NCBI GenBank assembly: GCA_029264075.1
Contig: JARICQ010000140.1
Location: 1 to 7,388 of the forward strand
Direction: 5' to 3'
Length of the DNA stretch: 7,388 nucleotides
DNA from: Tissierellaceae bacterium
Lineage (GTDB): Bacteria > Bacillota > Clostridia > Tissierellales > Tissierellaceae
In this document: one piece after another, positions 1 to 6,115 of the stretch
Position numbering within the stretch: position 1 is the first letter of the stretch
Layout of the letters: each line of letters begins with the position of its first letter
The notes under the pieces: model-generated
What the model saw: the letters and a program-made list of their open reading frames with translations, nothing else
The model's database searches: none
What the model was told of the DNA's origin: nothing
Translations under genes and position numbers: made by a program

Positions 1-735
1 AATAATTTAATTGAAAATGCTATTACAAACAAGTACGATGTTATCATTGTACAGCCAAATAATGGTGAAGCACAAAGACCATATGTAGAAAAAGCTGTAG
101 AAGCAGGGATAATAGCTATAACTACAAATGCTCGTATTGAGGGAATAGAAGGAGCGTCTTCAGTGGATGCAGACCCATATGTACAAGCAAAAGTAAATGC
201 AGACCTAGCACTAGAACAAGTTCCAGAAGGAGCAAATGTAGTAGTACTGAATGGTCCTCCAGGAAACTTCCATGCAGACAAGAGAAGGGAAGCTTGGCAG
301 GCAGAGTTCTTTGACAAAAGAGAAGATGTGACTATAGTAGGAGAAGAAATAGCTAATTGGAACAAGGATGAGGCTATGAACTATATGGAAACATGGGTAC
401 AAGCTAATGATGAAATACACGCTATAATAGCAATGAATGACAATATGGCAGCAGGTGGAATAGAAGTTATAAAAGACAGAGAAGGCTATGAAGATATACT
501 TGCCTATGGAGTAGACGGAACTGCAGAAGCTGTACTTTTAATTAAAGAAGGAAAGATGACTTCAACATCTCTTCAAAGTGCATATGACCTAGCAGATGCA
601 CTACTTGAGACTAGCCACAAGCTCTTAACTGGGGAAGAAGAGCAGATAGATATGGATATAGATGCCCCACTTATAACTATTGACAATGTAGATGAATATA
701 TAGAAATGCATAAAAGAGCAGGAGCAATAAAATAA
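1..735 (+). CDS. Sugar ABC transporter substrate-binding protein (RbsB/XylF-like), 5'-truncated
   Basis: The C-terminal 244 residues of a periplasmic-binding-protein-like lipoprotein (Peripla_BP_4 type) that would capture a sugar or polyol outside the membrane and deliver it to an ABC permease. The frame is open from base 1, so the signal peptide and about the first 70-100 residues lie off the window. A GTG at 163 lies inside the fold and is not a start. Visible family landmarks, counted from the window edge, are a 'VIIVQPNN' strand near residue 14, 'DADPYVQAK' near 55 (equivalent to the RbsB 'SDN..GGK' region), 'AMNDNMAAG' at about 144-152, and 'GVDGT' at 170-174, whose Asp contacts sugar in relatives. 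The stop lies 56 bases before a polyol dehydrogenase gene, which suggests a polyol or pentose ligand. The ligand is inferred from context only. The permease and ATPase genes are not in view and probably lie upstream. Confidence 0.93.
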   Translation, partial: NNLIENAITNKYDVIIVQPNNGEAQRPYVEKAVEAGIIAITTNARIEGIEGASSVDADPYVQAKVNADLALEQVPEGANVVVLNGPPGNFHADKRREAWQAEFFDKREDVTIVGEEIANWNKDEAMNYMETWVQANDEIHAIIAMNDNMAAGGIEVIKDREGYEDILAYGVDGTAEAVLLIKEGKMTSTSLQSAYDLADALLETSHKLLTGEEEQIDMDIDAPLITIDNVDEYIEMHKRAGAIK

Positions 736-744
736 TATTTCAAG

Positions 745-774
745 AAATTGGTGCGTATTTTACGCACCAATTTT
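745..774 (+). terminator. Intra-operon hairpin (attenuator or mRNA-stabilising stem)
   Basis: A perfect 13-bp inverted repeat (745-757 with 761-773) with a TTT loop lies just after the binding-protein stop codon. Only a short T run follows (771-774, mostly inside the stem), then A's. It is therefore a weak terminator on the + strand, or a 3' stabilising stem. It ends about 5 bases before the AGGAGG of the next gene. Such hairpins after binding-protein genes often make the binding protein more abundant than downstream products; that role here is inferred. Confidence 0.6.
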
Positions 775-778
775 AAAA

Positions 779-785
779 AAGGAGG
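779..785 (+). promoter_or_regulatory. Strong ribosome binding site of the polyol dehydrogenase gene
   Basis: AAGGAGG lies 6 bases before the ATG at 792. It sits immediately downstream of the 745-774 hairpin, so folding of that hairpin could affect ribosome access or define a processed 5' end. Confidence 0.8.
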
Positions 786-791
786 AAAGCC

Positions 792-1835
792 ATGAAAAAT
801 AAAGCTATATTTATGCAGGGAACAAATAAAATGGTATGGAAAGATGTAGAAGTTCCAAAATTAGACAAAAATGATGTACTCATAAAAATAAGATCAGTTG
901 GAATATGTGGATCAGACCAGCACTACTATCAAGAGGGGAAGATTGGAGATTTTCTAGTAGAAGGAGACTTTATATTGGGGCATGAAGCAGCAGGAGAAGT
1001 AGTAGAAATAGGTAAGGATGTAAAAACTTTAAAGCCTGGAGATAGGGTAGCTCTTGAGCCAGGAGTTACTTGTGGTATATGTGAGTATTGTAAATCTGGT
1101 AAATATAATCTATGTGAAGAAGTAGAATTTTTTGCAACTCCTCCCTATGATGGAGTTTTTCAAAACTATGTTTCCCACCCTGAAGATATGTGCTTTAAGA
1201 TTCCTGATGATATGACATATCTAGAAGGAGCTATGGTTGAACCCTTAGCTGTGGGTCTTCATGCAAATTCTCAAGGAAAAGTAGAACTTGGAGACACAGT
1301 AGTTATATTTGGAACGGGATGTATAGGACTATCTACTTTAGTTGCGAGCAAGGCACGTGGAGCATCAAATATCATAGTAGTGGATATGATGAAAAAAAGA
1401 CTAGACAAGGCCCTTGAACTTGGAGCCAATCATGCAATAAACGCAAGAGAAAAGGATGCCATAGAGGAAATAATGAAAATTACAAATTCTAGAGGAGCAG
1501 ATGTAGTCATAGAAACAGCAGGTGCAATTCCGACTGTACAAGAGAGTGTAGAACTAGTAAAAAGAGGTGGGACTATAGTCCTTGTTGGTATGGCTCCAAA
1601 AGATGAGATAGAATTTAATTTTGCAAAATTAATGGGAAAAGAAGCCCAGATCAAGACTGTATTTAGATATAGAAATCTTTATCCTATCGCAATCAACTCT
1701 ATTTCAAATGGTTCTATTGACGTTGCCAGTATAGTAAGCCACGAATATGATTTTGAAGACACTCTTGAAGCTATGGAATATACAATAAAGAATCCAGATA
1801 AGGTAATTAAAACAGTAATCAATATGAAAGATTAG
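792..1835 (+). CDS. Zinc-dependent polyol dehydrogenase (sorbitol/xylitol dehydrogenase family)
   Basis: A 347-residue medium-chain dehydrogenase/reductase, full length for the family, that oxidises a polyol to a ketose in the cytosol with NAD+. The N-terminal GroES-like domain carries the catalytic zinc set C39 (in 'GICGSD'), H64-E65 (in 'GHEAAGEV') and E150 (in 'MVEPLAVGLHA'), spaced as in sorbitol dehydrogenases. A structural zinc quartet is present at C94, C97, C100 and C108. The Rossmann motif G174-x-G176-xx-G179 follows, and an acidic residue at the end of the second strand (D198) favours NAD over NADP. The gene lies 14 bases before a xylulokinase gene and follows a sugar-binding-protein gene. 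Xylitol or D-arabitol to D-xylulose is therefore the best guess, with sorbitol to fructose or L-arabinitol to xylulose as alternatives. The family is secure; the exact substrate cannot be read from sequence. Confidence 0.93.
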   Translation: MKNKAIFMQGTNKMVWKDVEVPKLDKNDVLIKIRSVGICGSDQHYYQEGKIGDFLVEGDFILGHEAAGEVVEIGKDVKTLKPGDRVALEPGVTCGICEYCKSGKYNLCEEVEFFATPPYDGVFQNYVSHPEDMCFKIPDDMTYLEGAMVEPLAVGLHANSQGKVELGDTVVIFGTGCIGLSTLVASKARGASNIIVVDMMKKRLDKALELGANHAINAREKDAIEEIMKITNSRGADVVIETAGAIPTVQESVELVKRGGTIVLVGMAPKDEIEFNFAKLMGKEAQIKTVFRYRNLYPIAINSISNGSIDVASIVSHEYDFEDTLEAMEYTIKNPDKVIKTVINMKD

Positions 1836-1849
1836 TTAGGAGCGTAAAT

Positions 1850-3301
1850 ATGTATTATATAGGAATAGATATAGGAACCTCATCAGTCAAGACTATCTTA
1901 ATAGATGAAAAGGGCAATACAATTAAATCTGTAAGCAGGGAATATCCTATCTACTATCCTCAACCACTATTTGCAGAACAGAATCCAGATGACTGGTGGA
2001 GAGAGACTAAATCATCACTTATAGAGTTAGTTGCAGATATTGACCGAAAAAAAATAAGGGCTATGAGTATGAGTGGTCAAATGCATGGGCTTGTAGTGCT
2101 TGACAAGGATGACAATATAATTAGAAGAGCTATACTCTGGAATGATGGTAGAACAGAAGAAGAATGTAAATACCTAAATGAAGATGTTGGAAGAGACAAA
2201 ATATCTAGCTATACTGGCAATATAGCTCTTACAGGATTTACTGGTCCAAAGCTAATTTGGATGAAAAAGCATGAAGTCGAAAATTTTAATAAAATAGCAA
2301 AAATAATGCTACCAAAAGATTATTTAGCCTACAAATTGAGTGGAGTTTTTGCAAGTGACTATTCAGATTCATCTGGGACCCTATATTTAGATGTGGAAAA
2401 TAAAAAATGGTCAGAGGAAATGTTAGAGCTTATCGGAATAGATAAGGAAAAGCTTCCAAAACTATACAACAGCTATGATCCCATAGGATATATAAGACCA
2501 GAACTTGCAGAGGAACTAGATTTAGCCAGGGATGTGAAAATAGTCATAGGTGGAGGAGACCAGGCCGTGGCTGCAGTAGGTGGTGGAATAGTAGGAGATG
2601 GGGCGTGTTCTATTTCCCTTGGGACTTCTGGTGTTGTGTTTGCAAATACAGATGAATTTAGAGTAGATAATGAAAATAGACTCCACAGCTTTTGTAATGC
2701 AAATGGAAAGTTTCATTTAATGGGGGTTACTTTGGCAGCAGCGGCCTCCCTTAAATGGTGGGTTGAAGATATTGGATTCAGTAAAGACTATGACCTAATG
2801 ATCAATGAGGCAGAAGAGGCCAGCATAGACAGTGAGCTTTATTTTCTTCCATATCTCATGGGTGAAAGAACACCCCACAACGATCCCTTTGCAAAGAGCT
2901 TGTTTATGGGAATGAATATGACTACAAAAAGAGGAGATATGACCAGGGCAGTACTTGAGGGAGTAGCATTTTCACTTAGGGATACATTTGAAATAATGAA
3001 GGATATGAATATAAAAATATCTGAAATCACAATAAATGGTGGTGGAGCTAGAAATGAGTTTTGGTGTCAGATAATAGCAGATGTATTGAATGTAAAAGTG
3101 AATAAGGTAAACTCAAATGATGGGCCAGCTTACGGGGCAGCTATACTAGCGGCTGTAGGAGACGGACTTTTTTCTACAGTAGATGAAGCTTGTGCTAGCT
3201 TTGTTAAAACTACAAAGGCTATTAGCCCAAATAAAGATAATATTGATAGATACAATCAAAAGTATCAGGCATACAAGGCTATATATCCAAAGATAAAATA
3301 G
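1850..3301 (+). CDS. xylB: Xylulokinase (FGGY carbohydrate kinase)
   Basis: A 483-residue kinase of normal family length that phosphorylates D-xylulose with ATP to D-xylulose 5-phosphate, feeding the pentose phosphate pathway. The N-terminal FGGY domain begins with the phosphate-binding 'GIDIGTSS' (D7) and contains 'SGQMHG' at 75-80. That M-H pair is the substrate-contact signature separating xylulokinases from glycerol and gluconate kinases. 'LWNDGR' and 'LPKDYL' follow. The catalytic base is D237 in 'GGGDQA'. The C-terminal domain shows 'SLGTSG', 'GERTPH' at 338-343 and the nucleotide-binding 'GGGARN' at 397-402. The start ATG has TAGGAG (1837-1842) 7 bases upstream, and the gene lies 14 bases after the dehydrogenase stop, so the two are co-transcribed. 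No catalytic residue appears missing. Activity on another ketose such as ribulose is possible but less likely given the M-H motif. Confidence 0.95.
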   Translation: MYYIGIDIGTSSVKTILIDEKGNTIKSVSREYPIYYPQPLFAEQNPDDWWRETKSSLIELVADIDRKKIRAMSMSGQMHGLVVLDKDDNIIRRAILWNDGRTEEECKYLNEDVGRDKISSYTGNIALTGFTGPKLIWMKKHEVENFNKIAKIMLPKDYLAYKLSGVFASDYSDSSGTLYLDVENKKWSEEMLELIGIDKEKLPKLYNSYDPIGYIRPELAEELDLARDVKIVIGGGDQAVAAVGGGIVGDGACSISLGTSGVVFANTDEFRVDNENRLHSFCNANGKFHLMGVTLAAAASLKWWVEDIGFSKDYDLMINEAEEASIDSELYFLPYLMGERTPHNDPFAKSLFMGMNMTTKRGDMTRAVLEGVAFSLRDTFEIMKDMNIKISEITINGGGARNEFWCQIIADVLNVKVNKVNSNDGPAYGAAILAAVGDGLFSTVDEACASFVKTTKAISPNKDNIDRYNQKYQAYKAIYPKIK

Positions 3302-3305
3302 CAAG

Positions 3306-3346
3306 AATCACCTTTAAAGTCTTTAATTTAAAGGTGATTTCTATTT
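3306..3346 (+). terminator. Factor-independent terminator of the polyol operon
   Basis: A 13-bp perfect inverted repeat (3306-3318 with 3327-3339) with an 8-base loop starts 5 bases after the xylB stop and is followed by a T-rich tail (3338-3346) broken by C and A. The arm-loop junction holds a second short palindrome (TTAAAG-T-CTTTAA, 3314-3326), too tight to form a competing hairpin. The element ends the polyol operon, because a new promoter follows. Confidence 0.82.
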
Positions 3347-3382
3347 GAAATGAATAGTAAATCGCAAAAGATAAATTTTAGC

Positions 3383-3411
3383 TTGTTTTATCCATATGAA
3401 TACAATATAAT
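3383..3411 (+). promoter_or_regulatory. Sigma-A-type promoter for the DUF1576 operon
   Basis: A -35 element TTGTTT (3383-3388) and a consensus -10 TATAAT (3406-3411) are separated by exactly 17 bases. Transcription would begin near 3418, giving a leader of about 45 bases before the preferred start at 3464. The site lies between the xylB terminator and the next gene, where a promoter is expected. No operator palindrome or cre-like box was recognised. Confidence 0.68.
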
Positions 3412-3447
3412 GTTAAAAGTAATTATTAAAGAGAAATTGATTTAAAT

Positions 3448-3453
3448 GGGGGT
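3448..3453 (+). promoter_or_regulatory. Shine-Dalgarno that sets the DUF1576 start at 3464
   Basis: GGGGGT, one base off GGAGGT, lies 10 bases before the ATG at 3464. The earlier in-frame ATG at 3446 overlaps this element and has only a weak purine run far upstream (around 3430). The internal start is preferred. Confidence 0.55.
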
Positions 3454-3463
3454 AGTTAAAAAT

Positions 3464-4765
3464 ATGGCATTTTTTGATAAAATAAGAAATTACCTTGTTA
3501 TACAAAAAGATCAGTATAGCGAAGGTGTCATCAGTATAAGTGAAAGGGGAAAGTATTCTATACTGATGTTTTACGCAATACTTATAACAGCTTCAGCATT
3601 TTTCTTCAATAGCCCAAGTGAAATAATAGAAGGAATGAAGGCTATAGTAGTAGCACCAAGTATACTAGTTACTGACTATATAGGGCTGGCAAATCTAGGA
3701 ACTGCTTTTTTCAACAGTGGACTCCTTATGATAATAGCAATGATAATTGTCAAGATAAATGACGTACATATAAGTGGGCCAGTAGTTGCATCAATATTTA
3801 CTGTTGTAGCCTTTGGTTTTTTTGGCAAAAATATATACAATATATGGGCAATACTGCTTGGCGCATATCTATACTCTTTGACTCAAGTAGACAACTTTAG
3901 CAGATACCTAGTACTAGCCTTCTTTGGTACATCCCTAGCTCCAATAGTTAGTCAGATAAGCTTTGGATTTGGGCTTGATCCGTTGATAGGGATTGTATTA
4001 GGAAATCTGGCAGGAGTCCTAGCTGGAATCGTAATGATCCCACTGGCAAATCATTTTGTTGGCTTTCATCAGGGTTTCAACCTTTACAATATGGGATTTA
4101 CAGCAGGCATCATAGCTACATTGTTTATGGCTGTATTTAGATCATTTGGACTTGAAAATCAAAATCCAAATATCTTGTCAGAAGGAAACAATATGGTCCT
4201 AAGCATATATTTTTTCGCGTTTTTTCTTTCAATGATTATAATTGGATTTATCCTAAACAACAGTACATTTAGTGGCTACGCAAGACTACTTGTAAGCTCT
4301 GGTAGATTGATATCTGACTTTGTAACCTTGAATGGATTTGGACTCAGTTTGATTAATATGGGTATAATAGGAAGTGTGGCTATTATCTATGTTCTACTAG
4401 TTGGTGGAGAGCTTAGCGGAGTAGTAGTAGGTGGAGTAATGACAGTAGCAGGCTTTGGAGCCTTTGGTAAGCATATAAAAAATATCCTTCCAATAATGAT
4501 TGGGGTATATATATCATCCTTATTTAAAATATGGGATACAAATTCAGTGAGCTATTTGATAGCTGCCCTATTTGGCACTTCGCTCGCCCCTATTTCTGGT
4601 ATGTTTGGCTGGAAATTTGGGATATTGGCAGGCTTTGTACACAGCTCTGTAGTAATGAATGTAGGATATTTACATGGAGGAATGAACTTATATAATAATG
4701 GCTTTTCTTGTGGTATAGTAGCAGGAGTTATAGTACCACTTATAGCAAGCTTTAGAAAGGAATAG
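3464..4765 (+). CDS. DUF1576 family polytopic membrane protein with internal duplication
   Basis: A 433-residue integral membrane protein (439 if the ATG at 3446 is used). A short charged N-terminus precedes about 12-14 hydrophobic segments. Two homologous halves are visible directly, numbered from the 3464 start. Half 1 has D71, 'FGFFGK' at 117-122, 'FGTSLAPI' at 154-161 and H202-x-G-x-NLYN-x-GF ending at 212. Half 2 has D285, 'FGAFGK' at 331-336, 'FGTSLAPI' at 370-377 and H404-x-G-x-NLYN-x-GF ending at 414. Half 1 has about 14 extra residues between the last two motifs. Transporters often arise by such duplication, so a transport or channel role is plausible, but no substrate is known to me. 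Family assignment is from memory of DUF1576 (Pfam) and not searched. The gene has its own promoter, is separated from the xylitol genes by a terminator, and lies 4 bases before a small downstream gene, which is probably its partner. Confidence 0.8.
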   Translation: MAFFDKIRNYLVIQKDQYSEGVISISERGKYSILMFYAILITASAFFFNSPSEIIEGMKAIVVAPSILVTDYIGLANLGTAFFNSGLLMIIAMIIVKINDVHISGPVVASIFTVVAFGFFGKNIYNIWAILLGAYLYSLTQVDNFSRYLVLAFFGTSLAPIVSQISFGFGLDPLIGIVLGNLAGVLAGIVMIPLANHFVGFHQGFNLYNMGFTAGIIATLFMAVFRSFGLENQNPNILSEGNNMVLSIYFFAFFLSMIIIGFILNNSTFSGYARLLVSSGRLISDFVTLNGFGLSLINMGIIGSVAIIYVLLVGGELSGVVVGGVMTVAGFGAFGKHIKNILPIMIGVYISSLFKIWDTNSVSYLIAALFGTSLAPISGMFGWKFGILAGFVHSSVVMNVGYLHGGMNLYNNGFSCGIVAGVIVPLIASFRKE

Positions 4766-4769
4766 ATAA

Positions 4770-5114
4770 ATGAAATTTAAAAGAGAGAAACTAATCAAGA
4801 TAATGAATGAACTCTTACATTTTTGCTTGTCAATAGATATGAAGGACCTTGATATAAAGATTAGCTCTTATCCTAAGAGAGGAGAAGTTACAGTATCAGG
4901 CTATTCATATAATCCGCCCCTAAAAAGACTCAAAGAGCTAGAACATATATTAAATGCTCCTAGGCAGGAGGAATTAGAAGAGTATTACTGGTCCCTACTA
5001 GGAGACGGTCACGGAATGCAAGAACTTGAAATGGTAGGAACCCTAGTTGACAATGGAAAAATAACATATGAAGATGAGATCCTTACAATTTATGTCTGTA
5101 GAAGAGAAGACTAA
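4770..5114 (+). CDS. Hypothetical protein, 114 aa, coupled to the DUF1576 gene
   Basis: I do not recognise this protein. It is a small soluble, charged product with no signal peptide or membrane segment. Residues 1-22 look helical and amphipathic, 27-47 look like two beta strands ('DIKISSY', 'EVTVSGY'), 51-77 is a second helix ending in 'EEYYW' (70-74), then comes a glycine-rich turn 'GDGHG' (78-82) and a C-terminal alpha/beta part with 'MVGTLVD' (88-94) and a final strand 'ILTIYV'. The ATG is 4 bases after the upstream stop, and its Shine-Dalgarno (AAAGGA, 4756-4761) lies inside the end of the DUF1576 gene, so translation is probably coupled. A cytoplasmic accessory or regulatory subunit of the membrane protein is possible but is inference from position only. 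Normal codon use and the strong ribosome binding site support a real gene. Confidence 0.82.
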   Translation: MKFKREKLIKIMNELLHFCLSIDMKDLDIKISSYPKRGEVTVSGYSYNPPLKRLKELEHILNAPRQEELEEYYWSLLGDGHGMQELEMVGTLVDNGKITYEDEILTIYVCRRED

Positions 5115-5154
5115 AATAGCTTTCTAGTGCCTTTGCACTAGAAAGCTATTTTTT
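5113..5154 (+). terminator. Strong factor-independent terminator
   Basis: A perfect 18-bp stem (5113-5130 with 5135-5152) with a CTTT tetraloop is followed by six T's (5149-5154). It overlaps the stop codon of the 114-aa gene. On the opposite strand the stem is followed by TTTTAG, so it could act weakly in both directions, though no converging gene is visible. It isolates the DUF1576 operon from ftcD. Confidence 0.93.
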
Positions 5155-5168
5155 ATGCCAAATAAATA

Positions 5169-5177
5169 TGATATAAT
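5169..5177 (+). promoter_or_regulatory. Extended -10 promoter of ftcD
   Basis: TG-A-TATAAT is a consensus -10 with the extended TGn motif. The place expected for a -35 box falls in the T run of the preceding terminator (about 5149-5154) and matches poorly, which fits an extended -10 promoter. Transcription would start near 5184, giving a leader of about 30 bases. Confidence 0.62.
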
Positions 5178-5201
5178 CTCCTTATAGATCAAACTAAAAT
5201 C

Positions 5202-5207
5202 GGAGGT
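5202..5207 (+). promoter_or_regulatory. Shine-Dalgarno that sets the ftcD start at 5214
   Basis: GGAGGT abuts an in-frame ATG at 5208, leaving no workable spacing, but lies about 7 bases before the next ATG at 5214. The second ATG is therefore the likely start. Confidence 0.75.
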
Positions 5208-5213
5208 ATGAAG

Positions 5214-6089
5214 ATGAAATCCTTACTAGCAGAAGTAAATATTAGCGAGGGAAAAGATTTAAAGAAGATTGATGATATAAAAGATGCCCTAATAGAGGGT
5301 GGAGATTTGGAACTAGTTGATTTAAATGTAGACAAGGACCACAATAGAAGCGTCTTCACCTATAGGGGAGAGCCTGAGGCAGTCTTAGAAGGAACTAAAA
5401 GACTTGCAAAACGAGCTATAGAATTAATAGATATGACCCTACACAAGGGCAGCCATCCTAGAATGGGAGCAGTTGATGTAGTGCCCTTTATTCCTGATAG
5501 GGATGTGAGTGGAGAAGAGGCTGTAGAGATATCAAGAAGATTTGGGGAGTATCTTGGAAGCCTTGGAGTCCCTGTCTACTACTATGAAGATGCAGCCCTC
5601 AGTGAAGGCAGAAAGTCGCTTGTCAAGATAAGAAAAGGAGAGTATGAGGCCCTAGAAGAAAAAATGAAGGATGAAGATTTCCGTCCAGATGCCGGACCAT
5701 TTAAATTTAATCCAAAGAGTGGTGCAACAGTCACAGGATCAAGATTTGCCCTTCTCGCATACAATATAAATATAGATACTGACGACTTAGAGATAGGAAA
5801 GAAAATAGTAAGGGCAGTACGAGGCTCTTCTGGCGGATATGCTGCTGTAAGAGCAATTGCTCTTGATATTCCAGACAAGGGCCAGGTTCAAATTTCAATG
5901 AACCTAGTGAATTATGAAAAGACGCCTATTCATAGGGTCTATGAAACCATCAAGTCTGAACTCACAAGATACAATGTAAATATAGTGGATACAGAACTTG
6001 TAGGACCAGTACCCCTCAAGGCCATAGAAGAGATCATGAAGTTTTATATAAGGCTTAACGATGACTTTTCCATAGACCAAGTTTATTGA
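5214..6089 (+). CDS. ftcD: Glutamate formimidoyltransferase (stand-alone)
   Basis: A 291-residue cytosolic enzyme that transfers the formimino group of N-formimino-L-glutamate to tetrahydrofolate, giving glutamate and 5-formimino-THF, the last step of one branch of histidine degradation. Family landmarks are 'AEVNISEG' at 6-13 (N-terminal strand and turn), 'DHNRSVFTY.GEPEAV' at 42-57, and 'LHKGSHPRMGAVDVVPF' at 76-92. In that last motif H81 matches the catalytic His of the mammalian formiminotransferase domain. The length equals the transferase part only; the cyclodeaminase fused to it in animals is absent, as is usual in bacteria. No hutH, hutU, hutI or cyclodeaminase gene lies within the window, so the histidine pathway link is from family knowledge. 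An extended -10 promoter lies upstream, and the helicase gene starts 26 bases after the stop, probably on the same transcript. Confidence 0.93.
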   Translation: MKSLLAEVNISEGKDLKKIDDIKDALIEGGDLELVDLNVDKDHNRSVFTYRGEPEAVLEGTKRLAKRAIELIDMTLHKGSHPRMGAVDVVPFIPDRDVSGEEAVEISRRFGEYLGSLGVPVYYYEDAALSEGRKSLVKIRKGEYEALEEKMKDEDFRPDAGPFKFNPKSGATVTGSRFALLAYNINIDTDDLEIGKKIVRAVRGSSGGYAAVRAIALDIPDKGQVQISMNLVNYEKTPIHRVYETIKSELTRYNVNIVDTELVGPVPLKAIEEIMKFYIRLNDDFSIDQVY

Positions 6090-6115
6090 AGAAAAGACAT
6101 TATAGGAATGATTAA

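Noticed and set aside
163..735. GTG at 163 as the start of a 190-residue protein
   Set aside because: The same frame is open back to base 1 and encodes conserved binding-protein strands, so 163 is internal to a gene that begins off the window.
211..770. Minus-strand open frames opposite the binding-protein gene (211-420, 573-770)
   Set aside because: They are antisense to a well-supported gene, and their Ser/Ile/Tyr-rich translations match the reverse complement of its codon bias.
3401..3406. TACAAT as the -10 box of the DUF1576 promoter
   Set aside because: The overlapping TATAAT at 3406-3411 is a perfect consensus at 17 bases from the TTGTTT; TACAAT would leave only 12.
3464..4765. DUF1576 protein as a urea-transporter relative
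   Set aside because: The duplicated NLYN-x-GF-xx-GI motif loosely recalls the repeated YNG-xx-G-type motif of urea transporters, but spacing differs and the rest of the family signature is not seen. The resemblance is too weak to name a function.
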